A DNA stretch of 64,000 nt from JAGOMX01 sp041738135 (GTDB lineage Bacteria > Pseudomonadota > Alphaproteobacteria > JAGOMX01), in the NCBI GenBank assembly GCA_041738135.1, contig JBGSQK010000057.1:44251-108250 (forward strand), in the 5' to 3' direction. Made by a program: the position numbers and the translations under genes. Below the pieces are notes generated by a model. It was given only the letters and a program-made list of their open reading frames with translations, ran no database searches and was not told the DNA's origin. Of this stretch, positions 63,949 to 64,000 are shown in pieces (positions within the stretch are counted from its first letter, which is position 1; each line of letters starts with the position of its first letter).

Positions 63949-64000
63949 ATGAGGTCAAGGCTGTTTGTTACAAACCTGGAGTGTCGTGAAAAGCTAAGAA
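63949..64000 (+). CDS. start of an unidentified gene (cut by window end)
   Basis: ATG 63949 with CGGAGGG at 63938-63944 opens a frame of 17 codons (MRSRLFVTNLECREKLR) to the window end. A tattataa sequence at 63923-63930 may be a -10 box. Too short to identify. Confidence 0.4.
   Translation, partial: MRSRLFVTNLECREKLR

Noticed and set aside
1..64000. CRISPR array, prophage, transposase or rRNA
   Set aside because: No regular direct repeats with spacers, no phage or transposase genes and no rRNA sequence were seen; the repeats found are palindromes.

Overview
The window looks like chromosome of an alphaproteobacterium. The evidence is gene order: birA-coaX-rnj-DUF1467, phoH-ybeY-corC-lnt-trmB, bamD-recN-ligA and psd-pssA are all arrangements typical of that class, and a MucR-family regulator and a very large (about 1,620 residue) NAD-glutamate dehydrogenase point the same way. 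An unusually high number of orphan proteins with Sec signal peptides, two of them resembling enzymes that act on eukaryotic-style protein modifications, together with many palindromic intergenic repeats, suggests a host-associated lineage of the Holosporales/Rickettsiales kind. That placement is inference; no rRNA is present.

Layout. 1-2781: two tandem aldehyde dehydrogenase paralogues (one cut by the window edge). 2962-7024: biotin ligase, pantothenate kinase, RNase J, a DUF1467 protein and a secreted repeat protein with a 16-17 residue GP period. 7413-18625: an accessory stretch with two short-chain dehydrogenases, a secreted protein with a CE-clan (Ulp1/YopJ-like) cysteine-protease signature, an archaeal-type GAPDH homologue next to a phosphoglycosyl transferase, uvrA, a secreted poly(ADP-ribose) glycohydrolase-like protein and two secreted unknowns. 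18707-23298: the phoH-ybeY-corC-lnt-trmB operon (minus strand). 23599-27430: TRIC channel, NhaC antiporter, TrkH. 27555-29738: three small secreted orphans. 29744-34530: ligA, recN, bamD. 35499-44466: NAD-glutamate dehydrogenase, a lipoprotein, alanine dehydrogenase, class I aldolase, EthD-like pair. 44651-49070: Bcp peroxiredoxin, two convergent secreted proteins (one a predicted methyltransferase), radC. 49510-51665: phosphatidylethanolamine operon plus a PAP2 phosphatase. 52323-57509: DedA, secreted and membrane orphans, a frameshifted second bcp, MucR, TsaB, a VanX-like dipeptidase. 57591-57745: a candidate structured small RNA. 58166-63723: an ACP-ligase-acyltransferase fusion and a secreted sulfatase.

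Five tRNAs (Pro-GGG, Glu-UUC, Gly-CCC, Gln-UUG, Cys-GCA) are present. Seven long imperfect palindromes (about 115-240 bp, MITE-like) sit in intergenic gaps, several beside tRNAs; one is inserted inside an older palindrome (51700-52088). No CRISPR array, transposase, rRNA or prophage module was seen.

The most interesting material is the putative secreted effector set (8489-9877, 15537-16724, 47159-48223), the GAPDH-like/phosphoglycosyl-transferase pair, and the multi-hairpin RNA with its own promoter and terminator.
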